A stretch of 64,000 bases of DNA from Rhodoferax_B sp049316285 (GCF_049316285.1 NZ_JBMOXA010000009.1:1-64000); one strand, 5' to 3'. Shown: positions 35,625 through 45,253, numbered from the stretch's first letter. The notes: generated by a model not told the origin, from the letters alone. Numbers and translations: made by a program.

Positions 35625-36755
35625 TTAGGCGGCACCGATGTGCGGCACCAGGGCCCCCACGGGCTGGCCGTTTTTCAGGGCCGCAGTGAAGGCCAGCATG
35701 CGGTCTATGGGCACACGTGCACGCAGGCCTAGGTCTGGGTTCACCAACACTTCGTTGGCGCCGGTTTCCAGCACACGCGCCACATCGGCCAGGCTGTTCA
35801 TGGCCATCCACGGGCAATGTGCGCAGCTTTTGCAAGTGGCGCTGTTGCCGGCGGTGGGCGCTTCAATAAAGGTTTTGCCGGGGTTCAGGCTGCGCAGCTT
35901 GTGCATCATGCCGTTGTCGGTGGCCACGATAAAGGTGCTGGCATCCATCTCGCGTGCGGCCTTGAGCAGTGCCGAGGTTGAGCCCACGGCATCGGCCAGC
36001 GCCACCACGTCGGCGGGCGACTCGGGGTGCACCAGCACTTTGGCGTGTGGGTGCTCAAGCTTCAAGGCTTCGAGTTCAAAGGCCTTGAACTCGTCGTGCA
36101 CGATACACGAGCCGCGCCAGAACACCATGTCGGCGCCGGTTTCGCGCTGGATGTAGTCGCCCAGGTGTTTGTCGGGTGCCCACAGAATCTTGTGCCCCTG
36201 CGCCTTCAGTGCGTTGACCACGTCCAGCGCGCAGCTGGAGGTGACGAGCCAGTCGGCGCGGGCCTTCACCTCGGCGCTGGTGTTGGCGTAGACCACCACG
36301 GTGCGGTCGGGGTGGGCGTCGCAGAAGGCATTAAACGCGTCTATGGGGCAACCCAGGTCGAGTGAACAATTGGCGCCAAGGTCGGGCATCAAAATACGTT
36401 TGTGTGGCGACAAAATCTTCGCCGTCTCGCCCATAAAGCGCACACCCGAGACCACCAGCGTCTGTGCGGCGTGGTCGCGGCCAAAACGTGCCATCTCCAG
36501 CGAGTCGCTGACCAAACCGCCGGTTTCTTCGGCCAGGTCTTGCAGGTCGGGGTGCACGTAGAAGTGCGACACCATCACGGCGTTCTGCTCTTTCAGCAGG
36601 CGGCGGATGCGCGCCTTCAGCGCCACACGCTGCTCTTGGCTGGGCTCTACCGGCACACGCGCCCAGGCGTGGCGCGGTGCGCAGGTGGCGCCAGTTTCTT
36701 CGGTGACGAGCACGGTGTCCGGCTGCTCGTATTCCACAGTCATCAGATCTTGCAT
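35625..36755 (-). CDS. nadA: Quinolinate synthase
   Basis: 376 aa from the ATG at 36755 (MQDLMTVEYEQ); a TTG at 36779 is the upstream alternative and neither has a strong ribosome site. It condenses iminoaspartate with DHAP. Cysteines for the [4Fe-4S] cluster are seen in 'ANCSLDLGCPIDAF', 'TSSCALDVVNAL' and 'SATCKSCAHCPWMAMN'. It follows nadC by about 45 bp in the same direction, giving a nadC-nadA-pabBC order; nadB is not present. Confidence 0.96.
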   Translation of the reverse strand: MQDLMTVEYEQPDTVLVTEETGATCAPRHAWARVPVEPSQEQRVALKARIRRLLKEQNAVMVSHFYVHPDLQDLAEETGGLVSDSLEMARFGRDHAAQTLVVSGVRFMGETAKILSPHKRILMPDLGANCSLDLGCPIDAFNAFCDAHPDRTVVVYANTSAEVKARADWLVTSSCALDVVNALKAQGHKILWAPDKHLGDYIQRETGADMVFWRGSCIVHDEFKAFELEALKLEHPHAKVLVHPESPADVVALADAVGSTSALLKAAREMDASTFIVATDNGMMHKLRSLNPGKTFIEAPTAGNSATCKSCAHCPWMAMNSLADVARVLETGANEVLVNPDLGLRARVPIDRMLAFTAALKNGQPVGALVPHIGAA

Positions 36756-36798
36756 AGTGTTCGAGAGCGGTGTGGCCAACGGCCGATCACAAGGGCGG

Positions 36799-37689
36799 TT
36801 AAAGGTCTTGGAAGCGCATAGAGAAATCGGTCGCCTGGATATCTTTGGTCAAGGCGCCCACCGAGATGCGGTCGACACCGGTCTGCGCCAGCGCGGGCAG
36901 GCTCTCCAGCGTGACGCCGCCCGAGATTTCAAGCACCGCACGTTGTTCGCCGCGTAATGCGTTGCGGCGCACGGCTTCAAACAGATCGGGCAGCGGCATG
37001 TTGTCGAGCAGCAGCATGTCGGCGCCTGCGGCCAGGGCTTCGTCCAGCTCGGCCAGGGTCTCGACTTCAATCTCCACAAAGCTGGCGCGTTGTGTGATGT
37101 CGGCAGACGCCGCCACCTGGCGCATCACGGCGGTGATGCCGCCGGCGGCGACAATGTGGTTTTCCTTGACCAGCACTGCGTCGAACAGGCCAATACGGTG
37201 GTTGGTGCCACCGCCCATGCGCACGGCATACTTTTGCGCCAAGCGCAGGCCGGGCAAGGTTTTGCGCGTGTCGACAATCTGCGTCTTGGTGCCTTGCACC
37301 GCCTGCACATGCAGCGCGGTGCGGCTGGCCACGGCGCTCAACAGTTGCAGGAAGTTCAGCGCCGTGCGCTCGGCGCTGAGCAGTGCACGCGCGTTGCCTT
37401 CGATCTCCAGCACCACTTGGTTGACGGCGCAGGTTTCGCCTTCACGCACGTGCCATTGCAAGCGGGCCGTGGGGTCGAGTTGGCGGACGGTGGCTTCCAC
37501 CCAGGGCGCGCCGCACAACACAGCGGCTTCGCGTGCCAGTATCTTGGCGTGGGCGCGGCGCTGGGGATCTACCAGAGCGGCGGTCAGGTCGCCGGCGCCT
37601 ATGTCTTCTGCGAGGGCCCGGGCCGCATCGGCCTGGGCGAGTTGTGCCACGCTGGTGGCCGATAAATCAAAAACGTTTGTCTGCGTCAT
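36799..37689 (-). CDS. nadC: Nicotinate-nucleotide pyrophosphorylase (carboxylating)
   Basis: 296 aa. It converts quinolinate and PRPP to NaMN. Motifs: 'LAEDIGAGDLTAALVD', 'VDTRKTLPGLRLAQKYAVRMGGGTNHR' region (TRKT and GGGxNHR) and 'GADMLLLDNMPLPDL'. It is the first gene of the minus-strand nadC-nadA-pabBC group. Confidence 0.97.
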   Translation of the reverse strand: MTQTNVFDLSATSVAQLAQADAARALAEDIGAGDLTAALVDPQRRAHAKILAREAAVLCGAPWVEATVRQLDPTARLQWHVREGETCAVNQVVLEIEGNARALLSAERTALNFLQLLSAVASRTALHVQAVQGTKTQIVDTRKTLPGLRLAQKYAVRMGGGTNHRIGLFDAVLVKENHIVAAGGITAVMRQVAASADITQRASFVEIEVETLAELDEALAAGADMLLLDNMPLPDLFEAVRRNALRGEQRAVLEISGGVTLESLPALAQTGVDRISVGALTKDIQATDFSMRFQDL

Positions 37690-37882
37690 ATTTTTTTACA
37701 GCGTTGCGGCCTTGTTCGGCCCCGCTCATCGCGTTTCTACTCTTGACGCCTTCATCGTGCATCATCGATGAGCCATCGGGCGACTCAAGGGCCTGCATTA
37801 GACACCAGAACCAAAACCACCCCTGCAGCGCTCGGGCTTGGTGGGCCGGCAAGACAAAGCCTGCCACGGCACAATCGCGGCC

Positions 37883-39085
37883 ATGCGATTTATCAGAGAC
37901 ATCAATCTGTCGGCCTTCACCGCCGGCTTTGTGGCGGTGCTGGTGGGCTTCACCAGTTCGGTCGCCATCGTGTTCCAGGCGGCACAGGCGTTCCAGGCCA
38001 CGCCCGAACAAATCACCTCCTGGATGTGGGCCTTGGGCCTGGGCATGGGCTTGTGCTCGGCGCTGCCGTCGTTGTGGCTGCGCAAGCCGGTGATGGTGGC
38101 CTGGTCCACCCCCGGAGCGGCGGTTTTGGCCACGGCAGGACTGGCGGGCGGCTTCAACATGGCGCAAGCCGTGGGCGCGTTCATCGTGTGTGCGGCGTTG
38201 ATCACGCTCTGCGGCGTGACCGGCTGGTTTGAACGCATCATGCGGCGCATTCCGGTGGCGCTGGCCTCGGCGCTTTTGGCTGGAGTGTTGGCGCGGTTTG
38301 GCCTGCAGGCCTTTACCGCCGCGCAGACCGCGTTGCCGCTGGTGCTGTTGATGCTGCTGGTCTACCTGGTGGGCAAACGCCTGGCGCCACGTTACGCCGT
38401 GGTGGCCACGCTGCTGGTGGGCATAGCCTACGTCGCACTGCGCGGCCAGTTGGCCAGCGGCAGCATCGTGCTGGAGTTGGCGCGGCCGGTGTTCATCTGG
38501 CCCGAATTCAGCATCAGCGCCGCCATCAGCCTGGCGCTGCCCTTGTTTGTCGTGACCATGGCCTCGCAAAACCTGCCCGGTGTGGCGGCCATCCAGGCGG
38601 CGGGTTACGGCGGGCCCGACGGCATTCCGATTTCCAAGGTGATCACACTCACCGGTGTGGCGGGTTTGCTGCTGGCACCGTTTGGCGCGTTTGCGCTGAA
38701 CCTCAGCGCCATCACCGCCGCCATTTGTATGGGCCGCGAGGCGCATGAAGACACCAACAAGCGCTACAGCGCCGCCGTGGCCTGTGGCTTGATCTACGTG
38801 CTCATTGGCATTTTTGGCGCCACCGTCACGGGCCTGCTCACGGCCTTTCCCAAAGAACTGGTGGCGGCGATTGCCGGGCTGGCTTTGCTGGGCACGATTG
38901 GCAGTGGTCTGGCCCAGGCGGTGCGCGAGGAATCCACACGCGAGGCCGCGCTCATCACTTTTCTGGTCACGCTCAGCGGCGTAGTAATAGCCGGTATAGG
39001 CTCGGCCTTTTGGGGAGTGGTGGCCGGCGTGCTGGCGCTTTTTGTGCAACAGTACCGAGGTAAAACCGCGTCCAACGCGGCCTGA
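37883..39085 (+). CDS. BenE-family benzoate/H+ symporter-like transporter
   Basis: 400 aa from the ATG at 37883 (MRFIRDINLSAFTAGFVAVL), about eleven membrane segments. The BenE signature is recognisable in 'GFVAVLVGFTSSVAIVFQAA', 'WSTPGAAVLAT' and 'VVTMASQNLPGVAAIQAAGY'. The family exports or imports aromatic acids such as benzoate. No catabolic genes are nearby, so the substrate is open. gshB follows 25 bp downstream on the same strand. Confidence 0.9.
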   Translation: MRFIRDINLSAFTAGFVAVLVGFTSSVAIVFQAAQAFQATPEQITSWMWALGLGMGLCSALPSLWLRKPVMVAWSTPGAAVLATAGLAGGFNMAQAVGAFIVCAALITLCGVTGWFERIMRRIPVALASALLAGVLARFGLQAFTAAQTALPLVLLMLLVYLVGKRLAPRYAVVATLLVGIAYVALRGQLASGSIVLELARPVFIWPEFSISAAISLALPLFVVTMASQNLPGVAAIQAAGYGGPDGIPISKVITLTGVAGLLLAPFGAFALNLSAITAAICMGREAHEDTNKRYSAAVACGLIYVLIGIFGATVTGLLTAFPKELVAAIAGLALLGTIGSGLAQAVREESTREAALITFLVTLSGVVIAGIGSAFWGVVAGVLALFVQQYRGKTASNAA

Positions 39086-39110
39086 GCGTCTTTAACCCAT
39101 TGGCTTGTTT

Positions 39111-40073
39111 ATGAATATTCTGTTTGTCGCCGACCCGCTCGAGTCCTTCAAGATCTACAAGGACACCACCTTCTCGATGATGCGCGAAGCCCAGCGCCGC
39201 GGCCACACCATCAGTGCCTGCGAGCCACAACACATGCTGTGGCAGCGTGGCGACGTGGTGCGCGCCAAGGTGCGCGACATCCACCTCACCGGCGACGCCA
39301 ACGATTGGTTCAGCGAAAGCGCAGCACTCACCGGCAACACCACCCGCGCGCTGAAAGATTTCGACGCGGTGATCATGCGCAAAGACCCGCCGTTTGATTC
39401 CGAATACTTCTACTCCACGCACCTGCTGGAGCAGGCCGAGCGCGAAGGCGCCAAGGTGTTCAACAAGCCACGTGCCTTGCGCGACCACCCCGAGAAGCTG
39501 GCCATCATGGAGTTTCCGCAGTTCATCGGCCCCACGCTGGTGACACGCAGCGCCGACGACATTCGCCGCTTCCACGCCGAGCACCAAGACATCATCCTGA
39601 AGCCGCTGGACGGCATGGGTGGCATGGGCATCTTCCGCGTCAAGGCCGATGGCTTGAACCTGGGCAGCATCATCGAGACGCTGAACAAGAACGGCCAGGA
39701 AAGTGTGATGGTGCAGAAGTTTCTGCCCGAGATCGACAAGGGCGACAAACGTGTGCTGGTGATAGGCGGCAAGCCCGTGCCCTTCTGCCTGGCGCGTATT
39801 CCCCAAGGCGGCGAAGTGCGCGGCAACCTGGCCGCGGGTGGCAAGGGTGTGGCGCAAGCACTGTCGGCGCGTGACCGCGAAATCGGCGAGGCCCTCGGCC
39901 CCATCTTGTTGGCGCGTGGTTTGTTGCTGGCCGGTGTGGACGTGATCGGCGACTATGTGACCGAGATCAACGTCACCAGCCCGACCTGCTTTCAAGAGAT
40001 CCACGACCAGACAGGTTGTGATGTACCGGCGCTGTTCATCGATGCGCTGGAGCAGGCTCTGGCCTCCAAGTAA
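39111..40073 (+). CDS. gshB: Glutathione synthetase
   Basis: 320 aa from the ATG at 39111 (MNILFVADPLESFKIYKDTT). ATP-grasp enzyme joining gamma-Glu-Cys and Gly. Motifs: 'VIMRKDPPFDSEYFYSTHLL', 'ILKPLDGMGGMGIFRV' and 'EINVTSPTCFQEI'. It ends at a strong bidirectional terminator. Confidence 0.97.
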   Translation: MNILFVADPLESFKIYKDTTFSMMREAQRRGHTISACEPQHMLWQRGDVVRAKVRDIHLTGDANDWFSESAALTGNTTRALKDFDAVIMRKDPPFDSEYFYSTHLLEQAEREGAKVFNKPRALRDHPEKLAIMEFPQFIGPTLVTRSADDIRRFHAEHQDIILKPLDGMGGMGIFRVKADGLNLGSIIETLNKNGQESVMVQKFLPEIDKGDKRVLVIGGKPVPFCLARIPQGGEVRGNLAAGGKGVAQALSARDREIGEALGPILLARGLLLAGVDVIGDYVTEINVTSPTCFQEIHDQTGCDVPALFIDALEQALASK

Positions 40074-40080
40074 AAAGCCG

Positions 40081-40110
40081 CTAGCGCTTATTCCACAAGC
40101 GTAGACAGCT
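40081..40110. repeat. REP-like palindrome after gshB
   Basis: AGCGCTT (40083-40089) and AAGCG (40097-40101) flank ATTCCAC, followed by GACAGCT. It resembles the second half of the palindromic motif at 13177-13216 and lies just before the terminator. Confidence 0.5.
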
Positions 40111-40128
40111 ACAGATACAAGAGCAAAA

Positions 40129-40164
40129 CAAAAGCCCCACGGTTTTCACACCGTGGGGCTTTTG
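40129..40164. terminator. Bidirectional rho-independent terminator
   Basis: A perfect 14-bp stem, 40129-40142 with 40151-40164, GC core GCCCCACGG and 8-nt loop, A/T-rich at both ends. It lies between the convergent gshB and cytochrome c' genes. Confidence 0.92.
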
Positions 40165-40184
40165 TGCGCCCAAGGCGCGCTGGT

Positions 40185-40640
40185 TTATTGCGTGCGGAAG
40201 TTATCGTGGCAAGCCTTGCAGCTGGCGGCCGTGGGGCCGAAGGCGGCCTTCAGGGCATCCACGTTGCCCATCTTGGCGGCAGCCGCGAGCTTGGTGGTCT
40301 CGGCGATCAGCTTGTCGCTGTGTTCCTTGAACTTGGCCTGTTCGGTCCAGATTTCGGGCTTGGCACCGGTCTTGGCCGCCTTGTCGGTACCGGGGCCAAA
40401 AGCCGCCCATGGCAGCTTGGCCATTTCGGCCACGATGTCGGCGTTCTCTTGCGCCACCTTGGCGTCATAAGGCGTGCGGCCGTTGGCCATGGCGCCCACG
40501 CGGCCGAAGTGTTGGGCCATCACAAACAGCGCGCTTTGGCGGTATTTGATGGCGTCTTCTGGCTTGGCAAACTGGGCCGAGGCTGGCGCGCTTGCGGCCA
40601 CTGCGGCGGCGGCCAATACAAACGAGGCAAGAGTCTTCAT
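40185..40640 (-). CDS. Cytochrome c'
   Basis: 151 aa with a signal peptide (about 1-22, ending ASA). The mature four-helix bundle ends with the haem-binding CKACH (CxxCH) close to the C-terminus, as in cytochromes c'. 'KYRQSALFVMAQHFGRVGAM' matches the first helix. Periplasmic haem protein that binds NO and CO. It is divergent from a cytochrome b561 gene. Confidence 0.93.
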   Translation of the reverse strand: MKTLASFVLAAAAVAASAPASAQFAKPEDAIKYRQSALFVMAQHFGRVGAMANGRTPYDAKVAQENADIVAEMAKLPWAAFGPGTDKAAKTGAKPEIWTEQAKFKEHSDKLIAETTKLAAAAKMGNVDALKAAFGPTAASCKACHDNFRTQ

Positions 40641-40825
40641 AGGCTGTCTTTCGTGGGTGGTTGATTTTTTAGACTAACGGTACGGAGTGTCTTTATCGTT
40701 AAAAGTTCTGCAGCCGAGCTAAAGCAAAGCAACGGCCTGGGACACTGCGCGCACCGCGCAATTTACCTGTATTTGAGGCAACATGCGTGCCAAAGTAACT
40801 GCCAAATTACAAGGAAATCTCCACG

Positions 40826-41488
40826 ATGCAATACCTCGTCCGAGTGTGGGACTTGCCCACCCGTCTGTTTCATTGGTCTTTGGCCGCCTGCGTCATCGGC
40901 CTGGTGGTCACCGCCAAGGTCGGCGGCGACGCCATGAACTGGCACTTCCGCCTGGGTTATGCGGTGCTGGCACTGCTGGCGTTCCGCCTGGTCTGGGGCC
41001 TGGTGGGCGGCCACTGGTCGCGTTTCATCAACTTCATCTACTCACCCGCATCGCTGCTGCGCTACCTACGCGGCCAGGGTGAGCCGGCGCATTCGGTGGG
41101 CCACACGCCACTGGGTGCAGGCTCGGTGTTTGCGTTGCTGCTGGTGCTGGCGGTGCAGGTGGGCAGCGGCCTGATCAGCGACGATGAAATTTCGTTTGCC
41201 GGCCCGCTGACGCGTTTTGTGCCCAACGCCAGCGTAAGCCTGGCCACCTGGTACCACAAGGCCGTGGGCCAGTGGCTGGTGATTGGTCTGGTGGTGCTGC
41301 ACCTGGTGGCCATTGCGTTCTACGTGTGGCGCAAGAAGCAGCTGGTCAAACCCATGCTGGTGGGCGACAAGGTGCTCGACCACCCCGAGCAATCGTCGCG
41401 CGACGACGCTGTGATGCGTATCGCCGCCGTGGTGCTCATCGGCTTGTGCGCCGCAGGCACAGCCTGGCTCGTGAGCCTGGGCGGTTGA
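40826..41488 (+). CDS. Cytochrome b561-family membrane protein
   Basis: 220 aa, preceded by AAGGAA. It begins 'VRVWDLPTRLFHWSLAAC', the typical start of Ni-hydrogenase/cytochrome b-type b561 proteins, with His ligands in the membrane helices ('LFHW', 'NWHFRLGY', 'YHKAVGQWLVIGLVVLHLVAI'). It probably carries electrons between quinol and a periplasmic acceptor. The divergent cytochrome c' could be the partner. Confidence 0.9.
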   Translation: MQYLVRVWDLPTRLFHWSLAACVIGLVVTAKVGGDAMNWHFRLGYAVLALLAFRLVWGLVGGHWSRFINFIYSPASLLRYLRGQGEPAHSVGHTPLGAGSVFALLLVLAVQVGSGLISDDEISFAGPLTRFVPNASVSLATWYHKAVGQWLVIGLVVLHLVAIAFYVWRKKQLVKPMLVGDKVLDHPEQSSRDDAVMRIAAVVLIGLCAAGTAWLVSLGG

Positions 41489-41550
41489 AACACGGCAAAG
41501 CGCTGGGCTAAACTAAAACCGTTTTTTCCCGGCATAGGCGCTTTGTTGTT

Positions 41551-42039
41551 TTGAATACCCCGTCCGTCACCTTCCACACCCCCGCATCCGCTGAAGAAAT
41601 GGCGGCCACACGCGCCATCTTCAAGGAATATGCGGCGCAACTGGCGGTAGACCTGTGTTTTCAATCCTTCGACGAAGAACTTGCCAACCTGCCCGGTGAA
41701 TACGACGCCCCGCGCGGCGCCTTGCTGCTGGCCTTGGTGGACGGCGCGGTAGCCGGTTGTGTGGCACTGCGCCCGCTGGACGACGTGGACTACCCCAACG
41801 CCTGCGAGATGAAACGCCTGTACGTGCGCCAGGCCTTTCGTGGCAGCGGCCTGGGCCGCCAGTTGGCCGAAGCCATCATGGACCAGGCCCGCGCCAACGG
41901 CTACGACCGCGTGCTGCTCGACACCCTGGACGACATGGAAGCCGCGCGCGCGTTATACGACGACCTGGGCTTCGTCGACATCCCGCCCTACTATCACAAC
42001 CCGATTGCCGGGGCGCATTACCTCAAGGCCGAGATCTAG
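41551..42039 (+). CDS. GNAT-family N-acetyltransferase
   Basis: 162 aa, TTG start at 41551 with only a weak ribosome site; the next ATG is inside the first helix. The acetyl-CoA loop is visible in 'MKRLYVRQAFRGSGLGRQLAEAIMDQA' (RGSGLG). Substrate unknown. Confidence 0.88.
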   Translation: MNTPSVTFHTPASAEEMAATRAIFKEYAAQLAVDLCFQSFDEELANLPGEYDAPRGALLLALVDGAVAGCVALRPLDDVDYPNACEMKRLYVRQAFRGSGLGRQLAEAIMDQARANGYDRVLLDTLDDMEAARALYDDLGFVDIPPYYHNPIAGAHYLKAEI

Positions 42040-42284
42040 ATAGCGCGGGCCTGGCGCACAGCCAGGCTCACAGCCTTTTGACGATTCCACACCCGGCGTA
42101 AAACACGCTGCCAAACGGCCACACGGCTGCGCCGCCGCTGTGGTGCCGGTGCGCGCACAGTGCCAACGTCACCGACTTGGCAAATGATGAGAAAATCTAT
42201 AAAACTCTTTTCGGATTGATGTCGCATGCCGTAGATGCTATTTGCGGCACGGCTTTATGAATATCGACGAATTCTTGCTGAATC

Positions 42285-43238
42285 ATGAGTTCTATTCATT
42301 CCAAAACACCTGACATCACCGCCACGCCTAACCGCCGCCTGCCGCCGCTGAACATGCTGCGTGCGTTTGAAGCCGCCGCGCGGCTGGAAAGCGTGACACG
42401 TGCGGCGCAAGAGTTGAGCGTGACGCAAAGCGCCGTGAGCCACCAGATCAAAGCCCTGGAAGCCTGGCTGGGCGTGACGCTGGTGCAGCGCGTGGGCCGC
42501 AAGCTGGCCCTGACCGATCTGGGCGCGGCCTACCTGCCGGGTTTGAGCGATGCTTTTGAACGCATGGCGCAAGCCACGGCGCGGCTGGAGCGTTTGACGC
42601 GGCGCCATACCCTCAGCGTCAACTCCACCTCCACACTGGCCTCGCAATGGCTGATCCCCAGGCTGTCGGCGTTCTGCGCGCAGGTGCCCACGGTCGACGT
42701 GCAGTTGGTCACCACCGCCAGCCTCACCGAGTTCGACCCCGCCGCGTTCGACATTTCGATTCGCTGCTTCACGCCGGATGAACTACACAAAACCCAAAGC
42801 CGGCCCGCGTGGCGCGGCGTGCTCTGCGGCGCGTTTCTACCGGATCAACTCACGCCCGTGTGCAGCCCGGCCTGGCTCGCGGCCAACACACCCGGACCCA
42901 AGACCCCGGCCGATCTGGCCCACTACACCTTGCTGCACAGCCGCTCCAATCCGCAGGCCTGGCCGGACTGGCTGGCGGACGCCCAAGTCCAGCACCTGCG
43001 GGGCAAAAATGAACTGGTGTTCGACCACATCCACCTGGCCGTGCAGGGCGCCATCCAAGGCCTGGGCATAGGCCTGGGCAACCCGCATTTCCTCGCAGAC
43101 GAACTGGCCAGCGGCCTGCTGGTCATGCCGTTTGCGGAGCGCGTCACCGACAAAAAAAGCTACCACTGGATCTTGTCGCCGCAGGCGGCGCAGCGGCCCG
43201 AAGCAGTGGCGTTCTGCGAATGGCTGGCCACGCGTTGA
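42285..43238 (+). CDS. LysR-type transcriptional regulator (GcvA-like)
   Basis: 317 aa. The HTH lies at about 22-80 ('NMLRAFEAAARLESVTRAAQELSVTQSAVSHQIKALE'), the arrangement of GcvA/AmpR-like regulators. The effector domain follows. It is convergent with the dehydratase gene, so a direct regulatory link to it is not indicated by layout. Confidence 0.92.
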   Translation: MSSIHSKTPDITATPNRRLPPLNMLRAFEAAARLESVTRAAQELSVTQSAVSHQIKALEAWLGVTLVQRVGRKLALTDLGAAYLPGLSDAFERMAQATARLERLTRRHTLSVNSTSTLASQWLIPRLSAFCAQVPTVDVQLVTTASLTEFDPAAFDISIRCFTPDELHKTQSRPAWRGVLCGAFLPDQLTPVCSPAWLAANTPGPKTPADLAHYTLLHSRSNPQAWPDWLADAQVQHLRGKNELVFDHIHLAVQGAIQGLGIGLGNPHFLADELASGLLVMPFAERVTDKKSYHWILSPQAAQRPEAVAFCEWLATR

Positions 43239-43288
43239 TCACCTGGCAGCAGGCGTCAAAAGCCAGGCGCTCAGTGGTCTCAGTGGCC

Positions 43289-45073
43289 TCAATGGTTGTG
43301 GCGCGGCGGGGTATTTGCCACACCACGGTACTTCACCGCCAGCTCCATGCAGGCACCCGACTGCAACTGCCCCACGGTAGAGCGGTAGATTTCCTGCCAC
43401 GGGGTTTGGCTGGGGCGAATGGCAATCGGCGGCTCGGCTTTGCGGGCCGCGAGAACCTCGTCCGCCACCAGCATGTCGCAACGGCCGGTGGTCAAGTCCA
43501 CTCGAATGATGTCACCGGTGCGCAGCAAGGCCAGGCCACCGCCCACGGCGCTTTCGGGTGAGGCATTCAGGATGGAGGGACTGTCTGACGTGCCAGACTG
43601 GCGCCCGTCACCCAGCGTAGGCAAGCTGCTGATGCCACGCTTGAGCAATGCATCTGGCGGCTGCATGTTCACCACTTCGGCCGAGCCCGGCCAACCCACG
43701 GGGCCGGCGCCACGGATCACCAGAATGCAGTTTTCGTCGATGTTTAACGCCGGGTCGTTGATGCGTGCGTGGTAGTCGTCCGAGTCTTCAAACACGATGG
43801 CGCGGCAGTCAAACTGGTTCTCGCGGCCGGGCTGGCTCAAGTAGCGGGCGCGGAACTCGTCGGAGATCACACTGGTCTTCATGATCGCAAAGTCGAACAG
43901 GTTGCCGCTGAGCACCATAAAACCGGCCTGTATTTTCAGCGGTTGCTCAAACGTGCAAATCACCTCGCGGTTATTGGCTTCGCGCCCTTCCAGGTTCTCA
44001 CGCATGGTCTTGCCCGTGACCGTGGGGCGCGCGCTGCGCAACAGCCCCACACGTTCCAGCTCACACATCACCGCCGGCACACCACCCGCGCGATGGAAGG
44101 CTTCGCCCAGGTATTTGCCGGCCGGCTGCATATTCAGCAACAGCGGCACGTTGAAACCAAACTCGGTCCAATCGCTGGGGTGCAACTCCACACCGGCATG
44201 CCGCGCCATGGCCATCAAATGCGGCTGTGCATTGGTCGAGCCGCCAATCGCGGCGTTGACCACAATCGCGTCCAGAAACGCATCGCGCGTCAAGATGGAT
44301 GAGGGCCGAATGTCCTCCATCGCCAGCGCCACAATGCGTCTGCCGGTTTCATAGGCGATCTGCCCGCGTTCGCGGTAGGGCGCGGGAATGGCTGCACAGC
44401 CGGTCAACGAAAGGCCCAGCACTTCGGCGATGGCGTTCATGGTGGACGCCGTGCCCATGGTGTTGCAGTGGCCCACCGACGGCGCCGAGGCGGTGGCGAT
44501 GTCGAGGAACTTGGCCTCGTTGATCTTGCCCGCGGCCAACAGCTTGCGGCTCTTCCAGATGGCCGCACCCGAGCCCACCAGTTCGCCTTCGAACCAGCCG
44601 TCCAGCATAGGCCCGCCCGACAACACCATGGCAGGCAGGTCCATGGTGGCCGCCGCCATCACTTGCGACGGTGTGGATTTGTCGCAGCCGGTGGTCAACA
44701 CCACCGCATCCAGCGGATAGCCATGCAGAATTTCCACCAGGCCCATATAGGCCAGGTTGCGGTCAATCGCCGCCGTGGGGCGCCGGCAATTCTCGAACGT
44801 GGGGTGCACCGGAAACTCCATCGCAATGCCACCGGCATCACGAATGCCCTCGCGCACCCGCTTGGCCAGCTCCAGGTGCACACGGTTGCAGGGGTTCAGG
44901 TCGCTGCCCGATTGCGCAATGCCAATGATGGGCCGGCCCGAGCGCAGCTCGGCCGGGGTGATGCCGTAGTTCATGAAGCGCTCCAGGTAGAGCGCGGTCA
45001 GGTCGATGTGGTCGGGGTTGTCGAACCAGTCTTGCGAGCGAAACCGGCGAACCGGGCGGGCGTCATCTGTCAT
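43289..45073 (-). CDS. IlvD/Edd-family dehydratase, probably a sugar-acid dehydratase
   Basis: 594 aa. Three Cys expected to hold the Fe-S cluster: 'SDLNPCNRVHLE', 'LTTGCDKSTPSQVM' and 'SVGHCNTMGTASTMN'. The start 'RFRSQDWFDNPDHIDLTALYLERFMNYG' resembles L-arabinonate/D-xylonate-type dehydratases more than biosynthetic IlvD. It would convert an aldonate to a 2-keto-3-deoxy acid. No other pentose or hexonate genes are beside it. Divergent from the kdp locus. Confidence 0.85.
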   Translation of the reverse strand: MTDDARPVRRFRSQDWFDNPDHIDLTALYLERFMNYGITPAELRSGRPIIGIAQSGSDLNPCNRVHLELAKRVREGIRDAGGIAMEFPVHPTFENCRRPTAAIDRNLAYMGLVEILHGYPLDAVVLTTGCDKSTPSQVMAAATMDLPAMVLSGGPMLDGWFEGELVGSGAAIWKSRKLLAAGKINEAKFLDIATASAPSVGHCNTMGTASTMNAIAEVLGLSLTGCAAIPAPYRERGQIAYETGRRIVALAMEDIRPSSILTRDAFLDAIVVNAAIGGSTNAQPHLMAMARHAGVELHPSDWTEFGFNVPLLLNMQPAGKYLGEAFHRAGGVPAVMCELERVGLLRSARPTVTGKTMRENLEGREANNREVICTFEQPLKIQAGFMVLSGNLFDFAIMKTSVISDEFRARYLSQPGRENQFDCRAIVFEDSDDYHARINDPALNIDENCILVIRGAGPVGWPGSAEVVNMQPPDALLKRGISSLPTLGDGRQSGTSDSPSILNASPESAVGGGLALLRTGDIIRVDLTTGRCDMLVADEVLAARKAEPPIAIRPSQTPWQEIYRSTVGQLQSGACMELAVKYRGVANTPPRHNH

Positions 45074-45238
45074 TTTTTATTCCTATTCGCCGAACCAAGC
45101 GGCGTCCACAAAGTTGTCTCTGCCAGAGCTCCAACAGGCGTGATCAAAAGCGCAAAGGGAGAAACTGCGTCATGACGGCCAAGTGCTCGGGCTCGATGCG
45201 TTCACAGGAATATTGTGCAGCCCAAGACCCGCAGCGTT

Positions 45239-45253
45239 AACGTTAATTTTTAT
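45239..45253 (+). repeat. Imperfect direct repeat flanking the kdp leader element, left copy
   Basis: AACGTTAATTTTTAT matches 45586-45600 (AACGTTAAGTTTTAA) at 13 of 15 positions. It may be chance AT-rich similarity. Confidence 0.35.

Noticed and set aside
42036..42227. 63-codon minus-strand frame between the GNAT and LysR genes
   Set aside because: Arg/Ala-rich translation, no ribosome site, no resemblance to known proteins.
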